A DNA stretch of 64,000 nucleotides from Rhyacichthys aspro (taxonomy: Eukaryota; Chordata; Actinopteri; Gobiiformes; Rhyacichthyidae). The translations under genes were made by a program, and so were the position numbers. Shown in pieces: positions 36,401 to 46,834 of the stretch. The first letter of the stretch is position 1, and each line of letters starts with the position of its first letter. The stretch spans positions 2,203,833 through 2,267,832 of the forward strand of contig CM072163.1 of the NCBI GenBank assembly GCA_036850595.1, read 5' to 3'. Under the pieces are notes generated by a model. That model ran no database searches. It was not told the DNA's origin and saw only the letters and a list, made by a program, of their open reading frames with translations.

Positions 36401-39400
36401 AGACGTTATTTTTGTTCCAATGAGGAGAAATTTTCCACTTGACTATTTCAGGATTACAACACACGGATGTCAGAGCCAAGAGCACTGTTATGTCTGAGCA
36501 ATTTAAGACAATTTTGGAAATGAAAACAGAATATACTGTATGTACTTTCACTTAATTCAGAAAAGCAAGAAATTTCAAGTGCAATGATAAGAAATAAGTA
36601 AAAGACAAGAAGTGTTTGTTTTCCTCGTTATTCTAAATTTAAATCCCTGCTTTTGGACCGAACTCTGGCCCCACAGAGAGTTCAGATCAGGCCGTGACTT
36701 CAGAGCATCGTTCTACAATATCTTTAAAGCTATTTTTGTCGTCTTTTGTCGACACGAACCTGCAAAGCGAGCCTCCAGTTCCTCGCTCTTGTTGGGGATG
36801 ATGTTGTTGTTGGACGGTACGAAGGTGCAGCAGGGACAGTGCAGGCTGATCTTGAAGCCGCTGTTTCTATCTGCACGGACGAAAATCACACTGTTACCTG
36901 CAGAAACCGCCTCTGAGACGGTTTAGCGACGAGGAAGAAGCACGTACCTCTGTGATTGAGCCACTCACTCACTGCTTCTGTGACGTCGAAGGAGAGCCAC
37001 TCCCCTTCGGTCTGAGTCCGGACCACTTTACTGTCGATGTATCTCTGAGTGGGCGACGTCAGGTCTTTGTGTCCCAGAATCTGAAGCAACAAACACACCA
37101 GAGGTTTGATGGTTTAGTTTAAACTTTTCACAATTTACACAATCAACGGCGGCCATTTTGACTACGTAGCACTCACATGTCATTTGAACAGGTTTTAGAT
37201 GGATTTGAACAGGTTTTAGTTGAATTTGAACAGGTTTTAGTTGAATTTGAACAGGTTTTAGTCTGATTTGAATAGATTTTAGTCGGATATGAACAGGTTT
37301 TAGATGGATTTGAATAGGTTTTAGTTGGATTTGATCAGGTTTTAGATGGATTTGAACAGGTTTTAGTTGAATTTGAACAGGTTTTAGATGGATTTGAACA
37401 GGTTTTAGTTGAATTTGAACAGGTTTTAGTTGGATTTGAACAGGTTTTAGTTGGATTTGAACAGGTTTTAGTTGGATTTGAACAGGTTTTAGTTGGATTT
37501 GAACAGGTTTTAGTTGGATTTGAACAGGTTTTAGTTGGATTTGAACAGGTTTTAGATGGATTTGAACAGGTTTTAGATGGATTTGAACAGGTTTTAGTTG
37601 GATTTGAACAGGTTTTAGATGGATTTGAACAGGTTTTAGTTGGATTTGAACAGGTTTTAGATGGATTTGAACAGGTTTTAGATGGATTTGAACAGGTTTT
37701 AGATGGATTTGAACAGGTTTTAGATGGATTTGAACAGGTTTTAGATGGATTTGAACAGGTTTTAGTTGGATTTGAACAGGTTTTAGTTGGATTTGAACAG
37801 GTTTTAGATGGATTTGAACAGGTTTTAGTTGGATTTGAACAGGTTTTAGATGGATTTGAACAGGTTTTAGATGGATTTGAACAGGTTTTAGATGGATTTG
37901 AACAGGTTTTAGATGGATTTAACAGGTTTTAGTTGGATTTGAACAGGTTTTAGTTGGATTTGAACAGGTTTTAGTTGGATTTGAACAGGTTTTAGATGGA
38001 TTTGAACAGGTTTTTGATGGATTTGAACAGGTTTTAGATGGATTTGAACAGGTTTTAGTTGAATTTGAACAGGTTTTAGTTGAATTTGAACAGGTTTTAG
38101 TTGAATTTACACAGGTTTTAGTTGAATTTGAACAGGTTTTAGTTGAATTTACACAGGTTTTAGTTGTATTTGAACAGGTTTTAGTTTGTTTTGAACAGGT
38201 TTTATACAGATTTGAACAGATTTCTTTTATTTGTTCATGAAATCTTAAGCCATCTTTTGGAACAAAGCCTGTATTAAATAAAGCCTGATCAAATCCGTTT
38301 AAATCTGTTTGAATCCCACTAAAACCAGTGTCTATAAAAAGAGGAAAGTCATGTTAAAGATAAATGACTCAAATGAAGATGAAACCTTAGATTCAAAATT
38401 TAATAAAAGCTTCCAAGTGTCTTCGGCCCTTCAACACTTTAGAGTTTGACTCCACGGACGTATCAGAATAAAATAATCCAAAGGTATTTTAGGAGAGAAT
38501 CCGCATTTGCAGCTGGAGTTTGGGAGTATTTAGTTTTGAGGCTTCACTGATGGATGGTCCAGGTTTGGGAGGAGCTCTGAGACCGGAAACAGAGCCCCGC
38601 CGCCGCGCTGTCCTTCACGGCCCCGGTGTTTGTTTTGGCCCCGGCTCCGTCTAATGCCTAAAACACTGCTCCTAATGGCGCTCTCTGAGAACCGCAGAAG
38701 GGGACCCTGAAACACCGGAGACGTGGACCCGACGGAGACCGAAGTCCAGGCCGAGACCGGACGTACACGGGCGAGTTTTGTTAAAGTACGACATGTTTTA
38801 GACACGGTTTTTAAAGCTGCGTCCGTCTCGTCAAAATGGCCGCTGCAGAGAGTATTTATTACACAGCACTGGTTCTCAGTTGTTCTCATCTTCTTCATCC
38901 ACCAACTTTTGTTAAAACCACGCTCCAGCTCTTCATAAAGACACATTACGGTCAGATTTAAACACACAATATGGCCTTTTTCAATCTGTGAAAAAATAAA
39001 ACCACCAAATAAACTTCTTCTGGGATTGTCCTAAACTAAAGAACGTTGGAAAGTCTTTCAGAATCCACTGTTCTACAAGAAAAGTTACCATTAGATCCTC
39101 TTTGTTTTCAGAGTGATCCCTGAGAAATCAATAAAAAAGAACTGTATTTGTGGTTAGAAAGATGATAACATTGACATGGCTTAAACCTCAGTCTCCATCA
39201 AAGCAGGAAAAGCTTTTGAGGGTTTATTTTATGGAAAAAATAAAAGTTAATAACCACTGATTTATTTCTCCTCTGATGATCTTCTGGGTTTGACTTTTCT
39301 GGAACTTGGATGTTAAATAATTGTTTGCGGAGCTACTGTGTTTTCTACCTTGACCTTGACATATAAATTGTCTTTTATTCAACGAAAGTGTGGAAACTGC

Positions 39401-42400
39401 AGCATGAGGCAAAGAAAAAGAAGTTTGTGGAGCCCCATTGACTTCCATTCAAGCTTTTTCCAGCTCGGGCACCGACGGAGTCTCTAAAAAAGTGTCCTGA
39501 CTGAGACCGGGCCTGAACCGCAGAGGTATGTTTGGCTCCAGACCACACTTTGACCCAGTGGACTTTCAGAGACCTTCAGACCTTCGAGAAATAACAGGAA
39601 ATCCCAGAGTAATGAGGGAGAAGAGAGAGAAATGCAGATGTGATTCGTCGCGGCGCTGACGGCTGGATTTAATGAAGGTGAAGCCGATCATTTCAGAGTG
39701 AAGACAAAAAGCTGCGGAAGCTCATATCTGACGACCGCAGCTGCTGTAATGTTAGATTTATATTCTCCTGCTTCACATTTGGACCGTCCTCTGTATTTCA
39801 GGAGATAATTAATCTAACAAACAAGAGTCCATGAAGCTAAGATCTGTAATCCAGCATTTCAGGAAACAAACAAGAACGGATGAAAGGAAAATACTTATCA
39901 CTGGATGTTATTTATTTAATAGAAAACACGATGGGAACACAAAGTCTGGTTCGTTTGTGAAAGAGAGTCTGGAGATAGTTCAGACTTTAGACCAAACGCA
40001 GGGAGTCACGGCCGATTAAACTCATGAAGAAGAATGAATGGAGGGAAACAGATAGAACTAGTAACACAGAGATTATGATAGTAGTGTCAATGTAATTATT
40101 ATCATACATTAAATTAAATTAAATTAAATTAAATTAAATTAAATTAAATTAAATTAAATTAAATTAAATTAAATTAAATTAAATTAAATTATTTAAGCAT
40201 TTCAGTTCCTCTGTATGTTGGGTATATTTAGAGAAATTGACAATAAAAACCACACTGAACTAAAGCTGGGACTTAACATTTACCGAATTGGTACTAAACC
40301 AAGACTAAACCTGGTCTAAACCTGGACTAAACCAGGACTAAACCAGGACTAAACCAGGACTAAACCAAGACTAAACCAGGACTAAACCAGGACTAAACCA
40401 GGACTAAACCAAGACTAAACCAGGACTAAACCAGGACTAAACCAGGACTAAACCAGGACTAAACCAGGACTAAACCAAGACTAAACCAGGACTAAACCAG
40501 GACTAAACCAGGACTAAACCAAGACTAAACCAGGACTAAACCAGGTCTAAACCAAGACTAAACCAAGACTAAACCAGGACTAAACCAGGACTAAACCAGG
40601 ACTAAACCAGGACTAAACCAAGACTAAACCAGGACTAAACCAGGACTAAACCAGGACTAAACCAGGTCTAAACCAAGACTAAACCAAGACTAAACCAGGA
40701 CTAAACCAGGACTAAACCAAGACTAAACCAGGACTAAACCAGGACTAAACCAGGACTAAACCAGGACTAAACCAGGACTAAACCAAGACTAAACCAGGAC
40801 TAAACCAGGACTAAACCAAGACTAAACCAGGACTAAACCAGGACTAAACCAGGACTAAACCAAGACTAACCAGGACTAAACCAACTAAACCAAACTAAAC
40901 CAACTACCAACACCAGCAACCAGACTAACCAGCAAACCAAGACTAAACCAATACTAAACCAAGACTAAACCAGGACTAAACCAGGTCTAAACCAAGACTA
41001 AACCAGGACTAAACCAGGTCTAAACCAGGACTAAACCAGGACTAAACCAAGACTAAACCAGGACTAAACCAGGACTAAACCAGGTCTAAACCAGGACTAA
41101 ACCAGGACTAAACCAAGACTAAACCAGGACTAAACCAAGACTAAACCAGGTCTAAACCAGAACTAAACCAGGACCAGAACAAAAACCATATAAAGTCTTG
41201 ATTGAGTGACATTGAAGGGATTTACATGACTATTTTTTAACTTTTATTTATTCACTTTTTCATTGATAAAACCAAAACAAATCTATTTTTTCCACGAACA
41301 GCGGTACATTTGTTTTCTTCTGCTTTTTCTCCAAACGTCTCAAACAGATCCACGTTTACAGAACACTGCCTTTACTCCACTGTCACTCACCGTCTTTAAC
41401 CTCGTTTGTGTTTGAGTCAAATGTCCAGCGTGAGGCTTGCGTTTACTCTGTCCATCCCGGCGTAAACCTCGGGAGGACGGCGCTACCCTCCAGCGTCTCA
41501 GAGAGAAGCTTGACTAATGCCGTCCTCGGGCTGTAGCTGCTGGAAATCAAGAGTAATTTGTCCTGGTTTCTCTGGAGCGTCTGATTTATGGACTCGTTCA
41601 TCGGGGCCAAACCAAAACCCAGCCTCTCCGCCTAAATATTATGAAGTATCTCCAGACGAGGAGCGGAGACGGGGCTCGTACCGTTCGGCCGCAGAAGCGT
41701 GTCCTACAACGCTCTCAACGCCGGCTCCGACGCGTGTTTACGTGTTCACCGCAGCTGCTTCTCGTTTAAGAGGTTTCTTTAAGCGGTTTTTGGAAAGAAA
41801 TGACAGCTAATAGATCAGACAGCTTCATTACAGATATCTGACTGTTACATTCACGAGCCACTGAGAGGGAACACGCTCGCGGTGCCAAAGCCTGGAGTGG
41901 TGAAATTAAAGCAAAAGTGGGATATTTTTAACGAGAAAAACAAGTCATACCTTTGACAAAGTTGCTGTAGAACTGGGTTTAAAGTTTGTAAGAACGACTT
42001 TCACAAACCACGCTGAGAAAAGTGATAAATGTGTTAAAGTAGCGACAAATCCAGCTATTTTCAAGCTCTCTTTTTTACTGTTTCATTTAGTTTTTCAGTG
42101 TAATCTCCTAAAGTTTATTGTAACAGGAATCATCTGAAAAAATGAGACCTTAAGACGTGATCTAGTCTTTATAATGAAGGATTTTAATAGAAATCAGTGG
42201 GATTTTGTCCAATCACAGCTCACTTCAGGTAAAAAGGAGCGCTCCCATTGGTCGACACTGATGTCAACAAGGAAATAAACCAAGGAAATGGGTTATTCTG
42301 TTGGAAATACATCTTATTTTACAGAGAAACAGCTCAAAAAAGATAAAAATAGAGAAACAGGAGCAAATGAAACATGGATAAATGTTGGTGATGCTAAAGA

Positions 42401-42773
42401 TTAAAGTTTAAGATCTGCTCTAAACTTTGATTTAATAAACGTATTAGTCTTTTGTGGTGAAAAATTGTTCCGGTTTGACCTTTTTTTTTTAAATAAAAGA
42501 AGGAAAGGTTACTGCTGCTGTTTTGTCGTCACCCATGGTTTAATCCTTACAAACAGACTCTGGTACATGACGTAGACTCGTTTGTTTACTCGTCCGCGGT
42601 CACGTTTACCTGGTAGAGCTCGATGCGCTGCTCAGGGACTCGCGCTCCGGGGTTTTGGAGACGGAAAATCCTCAGCTCGGCTTTGACCAGGTTGGAGGCG
42701 TTCTTCTCCATCGACGACACGTCAAAGGTCAGTCGTCTGAAGTACGGGTTGAAGTGAGTCGGAGAGATGACGT
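33290..42773 (-). CDS. tgfb2: Transforming growth factor beta 2 precursor, exons 2-7 (5' partial)
   Basis: Spliced minus-strand gene: join of complement 42610-42773, 36948-37080, 36760-36870, 35257-35425, 34485-34638 and 33290-33448 (890 nt, about 295 codons plus stop). The product is a secreted dimeric cytokine, made as a latent precursor, that signals through TGF-beta type II and type I receptor kinases and betaglycan. Visible parts are the latency-associated peptide from DVISPTHF onward, the TGF-beta2-type CPCC cysteine cluster, a furin site HRAKR followed by ALDAAYC, and a 112-residue growth factor with all nine cysteines ending in CKCS. The wording VSQDLEPLTILYYIGK identifies the TGFB2 paralogue rather than TGFB1 or TGFB3. 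Exon lengths 164, 133, 111, 154 and 159 equal human TGFB2; exon 5 is 169 instead of 178. Signal peptide and straitjacket (exon 1) are absent from the window, so no start codon can be given. Every junction is GT-AG and keeps frame, and no break is seen. Confidence 0.97.
33530..34470 (+). mobile_element. hAT21 element copy 6, in tgfb2 intron 6
   Basis: The left part GTTTTTGCAACAAAGATAAATA is followed by a 21-bp array at 33598-34362 and the family right part (AATGTTAAAGATAACTTTTG, GGACTCAAATGAAGATGAAA, CCACCTTCAGTCCCTGAAAG), which reaches to within about 15 bp of the exon 6 splice donor at 34484. The array contains an internal higher-order duplication: the run TTTAATTTCTTTTAAATTCA occurs near 33809 and again near 34162. 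Confidence 0.85.
34485..34638 (-). CDS. tgfb2: tgfb2 exon 6 (growth factor domain, cysteine knot)
   Basis: 154 nt. An Arg codon is split across the exon 5/6 junction (AG|A). It encodes NVQDNCCLRSLYIDFKKDL, then the WRWIHEPKGYEANFCAGAC segment, ending LWSADTQHSK. The adjacent cysteine pair, the GWRWIHEPKGY segment and CAGAC are hallmarks of the TGF-beta knot. The donor is AAG|GTAAAT. A transposon remnant begins only about 15 nt into the following intron. Confidence 0.97.
34690..35190 (+). repeat. Family C interspersed repeat, copy 3, filling tgfb2 intron 5
   Basis: AAGTCGACTAAATATAAGAA, CTTCAGTAATAATTTCTCTT, AATCCTGTTAAATGACTGAG and AAAGTGTCGACACATTTAAT match the family. The copy occupies about 500 of the 618 bp of intron 5 (34639-35256). 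Confidence 0.7.
35257..35425 (-). CDS. tgfb2: tgfb2 exon 5 (end of prodomain, furin site, first residues of growth factor)
   Basis: 169 nt, acceptor TTCAG and donor CCAG|GTAAGA. It encodes GIDDSFVHGGDLKVF, a basic run KKRRH, the conserved LLLMLLPSYRLES and the proprotein convertase site HRAKR. Cleavage falls between 35283 and 35282, and the growth factor begins ALDAAYCS. It is three codons shorter than the human exon, in the variable loop where TGF-beta1 and beta3 carry RGD and human TGF-beta2 carries SGD; here the corresponding tripeptide is GGD. The residue after the first mature cysteine is Ser where mammalian TGF-betas have Phe (from memory of the family). Confidence 0.95.
35608..36300 (+). 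repeat. 21-bp array (hAT21 copy 7), tgfb2 intron 4
   Basis: About 33 units in the CTGTTCAAATCC orientation with many variants (CTATTAAAAACCATCTAAA and others). The recognisable hAT21 termini are missing, so only the array is called. It lies between exon 5 and exon 4 and is opposite in orientation to the intron 2 array. Confidence 0.9.
36760..36870 (-). CDS. tgfb2: tgfb2 exon 4 (latency-associated peptide, CPCC cluster)
   Basis: 111 nt after GTGCAG. It encodes DRNSGFKISLHCPCC, then TFVPSNNNIIPNKSEELEARFA. The CPCC cluster is typical of the TGF-beta2 prodomain and supplies cysteines for prodomain dimerisation and for linkage to latent TGF-beta binding protein. The splice donor reads G|GTTCGT, which fits the consensus less well at +3 to +4 than the other donors of this gene. 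Confidence 0.96.
36948..37080 (-). CDS. tgfb2: tgfb2 exon 3 (latency-associated peptide)
   Basis: 133 nt, entered in phase 0 after TTCAG and ending CAC AGA G before GTACGT. It encodes ILGHKDLTSPTQRYIDSK, then a stretch containing GEWLSFDVTEAVSEWL, which is highly conserved in TGF-beta2 prodomains. Only 77 bp of intron separate it from exon 4. The upstream side of the exon (higher coordinates) meets a transposon-borne 21-bp array about 90 bp away. Confidence 0.96.
37172..38457 (+). mobile_element. hAT21 element copy 8, tgfb2 intron 2, left arm expanded
   Basis: Flanks ACGTAGCA (37164-37171) and ACGTATCA (38458-38465) match at 7 of 8 positions, as expected for an aged hAT target-site duplication. 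It begins CTCACATGTCA and ends GAGTTTGACTCCACGG. About 49 very regular units in the GGATTTGAACAGGTTTTAG orientation (37178-38215) precede the spacer TTTATTTGTTCATGAAATCT and only about three units in the opposite orientation. In copy 5 it is the arm on the other side of the spacer that is long. Confidence 0.85.
38466..40105. other. tgfb2 intron 2, single-copy part
   Basis: No exon recognised. 38520-38900 is GC- and CpG-rich, and 39470-39780 is repeat-free; both could hold regulatory DNA. 41190-42070 is likewise without recognisable coding sequence. Confidence 0.5.
40106..40190. repeat. TTAAA microsatellite
   Basis: About 17 perfect ATTAA units in tgfb2 intron 2. Confidence 0.97.
40295..41175. 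repeat. 11-bp tandem array GGACTAAACCA, tgfb2 intron 2
   Basis: About 80 units of GGACTAAACCA with AGACTAAACCA and GGTCTAAACCA variants. The variants recur in blocks, which suggests a higher-order structure. The segment 40865-40945 is irregular (AACTAAACCAAACTAAACCA, CTACCAACACCAGCAACC) and may be mis-assembled. Confidence 0.96.
42071..42515 (+). repeat. Family A interspersed repeat, copy 4, tgfb2 intron 2
   Basis: Its right end lies about 95 bp from the exon 2 donor. Core CCAATCACAGC to CCCATTGG at about 42210-42252. Ends GAAGGAAAGGTTACTG. Confidence 0.85.
42610..42773 (-). CDS. tgfb2: tgfb2 exon 2 (latency-associated peptide)
   Basis: The acceptor CCCGCAG lies just above 42773 and the donor CAG|GTAAAC is at 42610/42609. 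The exon starts with two bases that complete an Asp codon begun in the missing exon 1, so it enters in phase 1. The product starts DVISPTHFNPYFRRL and includes MEKNASN, a likely N-glycosylation site at NAS, then RVPEQRIELYQ. This is the start of the arm domain of the latency-associated peptide. An ATG-led open frame reads in from 42837 across the acceptor, but its upstream part is intronic. Confidence 0.95.
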
Positions 42774-43084
42774 CTGCGGGAAACAAACACAGAGTCAAAC
42801 CGAAGCAGTGAAGGAGAAGGTTCGTGAATGAAGCCATCGAAGCGTCTAATAATTATCCCTGACGCTTATCCTCTTGAGTGTTTGACAGAGGCTTAAACAC
42901 TGCCGCTTTTACCGAAGTGACAGCTGCGTTTGCTCCGAGTCCGACAGATACAGCTCAACAGAAAGACTGGAAACAACGGCGAGGTTTAACTAGAGACTAA
43001 TTAATGTTAGTTTAGTTATTTTACGCTGAAATCTGCACAAAAACCAGAGAAAACCACTTCTATTTCTGCTCCAGGGTTAATTTA

Positions 43085-43540
43085 TTGCGTCTGAAAACAA
43101 AAACTAAATAAGAAGTCATCAATGAGAATGAAAACTCTCTAAATGTATCGACACTTTTGAATAAAAATTAATTAATGAGACTAAATCCAATCAAAAGGAG
43201 ATGAGTTGAGAAGAAATCCAATCAGACTGATGTCATAAAATAAAATAAACATCAAATTAATATCAAATAATGTTAACGAACAATGACTGATCTTGTTAAA
43301 CCCATTCTTCAGGTCGTTTTATTGTATTCAGTTTGTTAAAAGCAGACGTCTTCTACTCATTTTATTATTATTGAGATGTTTTATTTAAACAGTTTTAAAT
43401 AAAGATATATTTGTGTTTGGAATAACTTACTGAAGAAAAAACACAAAAATAAACACTGACCTTTATATTTTAGAGACTAGATCTATTGACTGAAAACGAA
43501 TAAGGCTTAGACTAAATTATGAGTAAATCTAAATTAAAAT
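43085..43540 (-). repeat. Family C interspersed repeat, copy 4 (inverted), tgfb2 intron 1
   Basis: AATGAGAATGAAAACTCTCT, ATGTATCGACACTTTTGAAT, AATCCAATCAAAAGGAGATG and AAATCCAATCAGACTGATGT are the reverse complement of copy 1 blocks. Confidence 0.75.
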
Positions 43541-44307
43541 GAACTCTGCTCTTCAACATTTTAATTCTGGGAGTTTCTGGGAAAGTCCTGCTCAAGTGTT
43601 TTCTTTTACGTCAGCTTCAAAACTGTTCTATTTTTAACCCGGCACCCCTCCTTAGTTCGTCCCGACTCTTCGTTTCTCTTTTGACAAATCACCAACGGAG
43701 CGTTCATCCGTCTCAAAAACAAACACGCTCCAATCAAAGGCATTAAATGTGGACGCGTCAGAGCTGGGTCCAGGTCGAAGGCTCTGGAACCGGGCTGAAT
43801 GTGTCCAGTGTTGAGCCGGAGCACAGCCCACTCATTCATAAAGAGCTCTGAGTAAACACGGCGCCTTCGGGAGCTCAAAGGGTGACGGACGGGAAGGAAA
43901 CGAGGACAGAGGAGTTAGTCTTGGCTCCGTTTGGATGTTTACACTGCCCCGGAGTTTACTGTTGGCTCCTGACCGCCGCTGACCACCGAGGATCACGCGG
44001 ATTAAACATTTAAAGAGCCACGATTAATGTCTTCGCACGTCTCAGTGTTTTGTCAAAGTGGTGCTATTAGACACAGTCGAACACCGTTTACTGATGCAAA
44101 TATGTGCATTTAATGTGGCAATAAAACTAAAATACTGTATATCGCTGAGAAAATGCTCTTGTTTTGGGTCATTCCTTCAGTTTTGCAGAAGATTAAAGAA
44201 AATCTAATCAAATGCAAGACACAAAAAGGAACATTTCACTTGAATTTTACACCAGATTTGATTTATCTGCAGAGAAATGATGATTTAGTGGCCAAAATCA
44301 AACTGAT

Positions 44308-44667
44308 TTCTATTAAAATCCTTAATTATAAAGACTAGATCACGTCTTAAAGTCTTATTTTTTCACAGATTATTCCTGTTACAATAAACTTTAAGTGATT
44401 ACACTGAAAAACTAAATGACAATTACCCTCTTCTTCACTTTTTAGATGCCTTTAACCCTTTATTTGACTATTTCATTCATAATTTCCTTTATATTTATAC
44501 AGTTATTTAACATTTATACTTTCATTTGTAGCAAGAGTTTGGTTTGTTTGGTTTTTAGATGAACTTTTAAGGCTCATCCTTATTTCAGACGTTTAAAAAC
44601 ATGATTATTTTGATCTTACTGAGCATTAAACCATAACATCACTCGTCTGTGCTTTTATTTAGTTCAG
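44308..44667. repeat. Local duplication, copy 1 (partner 47709-48065), with a truncated family A end
   Basis: CTATTAAAATCCTTAATTAT, ATTACACTGAAAAACTAAAT, TCTTCACTTTTTAGATGCCT and TAAACCATAACATCACTCGT are shared with 47709-48065 in the same orientation. The first ~110 bp belong to an inverted family A repeat; the rest is not found elsewhere in the window. Confidence 0.92.
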
Positions 44668-44689
44668 ACATGAAACTGGTGAATATTAC

Positions 44690-44905
44690 TGGTTCAATAA
44701 ATAATTTCTCATGCAAAATGTCAAAAGAATTACATCTGTTTATGAGAATACGGATGAAATGAGACGCATGTGTTTGTCTAAATGAAAAAATGAATAAGGG
44801 CCAGATCTAATAAGCTGTGTAATTTGGCCTGTGATGCTAATTTGTGATTGCGTGGCAGAAAGTGGTTTATTTAGTGAAATAATTACGAAAACTTCACAGA
44901 GTTTG
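44690..44905. promoter_or_regulatory. Candidate conserved non-coding element, tgfb2 intron 1
   Basis: Repeat-free sequence with TAATAAGCTGTGTAATTTGG, GATGCTAATTTGTGATTGCG and TGGTTTATTTAGTGAAATAA. These are homeodomain-like AT cores in a non-repetitive setting. Texture only. Confidence 0.2.
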
Positions 44906-46069
44906 GAGCTTAACCGTTAACTCTCTTTTATTGAAAGTGAAACTGGGAGCTTTATGACACAAAACAGGATCAGGACACGTTTGTGCACAACAAGAAAACC
45001 ACAAACAAACTCAGGACTTTAACTCTTAATTCAAAACATTTATCAGTGAAGAAGTGGAAAGAGAGAAACAAAGGCTCACAGCTGTGGAGTTAAAGAAGAG
45101 TTTTTGTTAAACAACCCTAAAAGAAAAGTATAAAAGCCACATAAGAAAACTGTAGTTGTGTGTTGTCTCTCTTTTTCCGCTCAGTTTTTCTAAGTTCAGA
45201 ATCAAAAGTGAACAATAAAACACTTTTGTGCTGTCGTTATAAATGTTTGCAGTGGTGTTGTGTTCAGTGGTGTTTCCGGTTAAACACGACACAAACGGTT
45301 AAGACGTGCTTTCTTTTGGTGAAAAATTTAGGTTCTATTTGCTGATTTTGTGAGTCACAAACCTTGGTAAATCAAGCTGCTTCTCATTTAAATACTATCC
45401 TCCCCAAGTTTTGCTTTGAAAGAGAAACTAACACAGATACATCAGCAATGAGACCGGTCACAAAATCCCCCGTGACACCTTTCCGGAGATAAACCGAGTT
45501 GTGGCCTTTTACTAAATATTTGACGCATCATTTTAGCGACAAAAACGTGGTTTGTGATGATGCTTTAGTAAATCTGACCCAACGTCAAAAGAAAGTCACT
45601 GATTGTTATAATTAAATTGTTATAAAGTGTGTTTTCAGTGGCTTCATTAACTGACATCTGTCTAATATAAAGTGTCCAGAAATACAGACTGCATTGGGAC
45701 TAAATGTGGTGGGTATTTCAAATTAAAATGCGGTCTAACTAAGTGTGTACAGAGGTTGTATTTCCTTGAGGCCTTACATAACGTACAGTTGTGTAGTAGA
45801 TGTTTGTGATGAAGACAGACAGGGAGGAGACGTCTGAGTAAAAACCCGGCTCAGAGGTATTTCATAAAGAGCTGTGAGAATCCTGAGAGCTGCTCCACAA
45901 ACACGAGACTGGACTGGACTCAGTAAACCTGGTCTGGAGAGGATTCAGTCATAATACTCTTTAACATCCACTGTTCTGAAAATATAGAAGCTGAAAGAAA
46001 GAATTGATGATTTTGTGTCGGTTCAAGAAAATACAAGACTCGGTATAATTGCTGCTGACCTACATTTTT

Positions 46070-46412
46070 TTTCCCTTCATTTCTTTATTTTATTTTTATT
46101 TTTTATTTATTTATTATTTATTTATTTTATTTATTTTTTTATTTTATTTTATTTTATTTATTGATTTTATTTTTATTTTTATTTTTTTGTTTATTTTTTT
46201 TTTACTATTATTATTGTTATGTTTTTCTTGCTTTTGTTGTTATAACCATTATAACTATTATTTAATTATTTATTTATGATTGCTAATGTTTTGTTTGTTT
46301 TCTTCTGTTCTGTTTTTTTTTTTTGTTTAATATCAGTCTATTATCTGTTTTTACTGAACACTGTCTGTTTATGTTTCTGTAAAAGTCAATAAAAATGTAA
46401 AAAAAAAATAAT
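46070..46412 (+). repeat. T-rich low-complexity tract and possible LINE 3' end
   Basis: TTTTA-rich sequence to about 46275, then CTGTTTATGTTTCTGTAAAA, GTCAATAAAAATGT and a terminal A run at 46399-46407, which together look like a retrotransposon 3' end. Family not identified. Confidence 0.45.
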
Positions 46413-46759
46413 AATGCATGACTGTGGTAGAAAGTGGTTTGTACGTATTATTTCAAACAAAAGCTCAAAGATGGTTGGATTCATCAGTGCATTGTTTGAG
46501 TATTTCCCTGTAGTCGTAGCTCGTTATATCTCTGCAGATAAACGAGCTCAGACAGGCGCTGAGCGGAATCCTCCCGAGTTCGAAGGAAAAACGAGACGCA
46601 CAGAGAAGAAAGCGTGGGGGTAGTTTCAAAAGCAGCGGTCGTCCCACATTACATTACATTTCTGATTCATCTGAAGCTGACGGGAAAATGATCCACCGCA
46701 ACTGGCGCCGCTGTGGTCTGTGTCTCTGAGTGAGGACAGATCCATCAGAGACAGCAGCG

Positions 46760-46799
46760 AGAAGAAGAAGAAGAGGGAGAAGAAGACGGAGAAGAGGAA

Positions 46800-46834
<35 letters not shown>

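Noticed and set aside
40295..41175. CRISPR-like array of short repeats
   Set aside because: Units are contiguous 11-mers without spacers, in vertebrate intronic DNA; a minisatellite.
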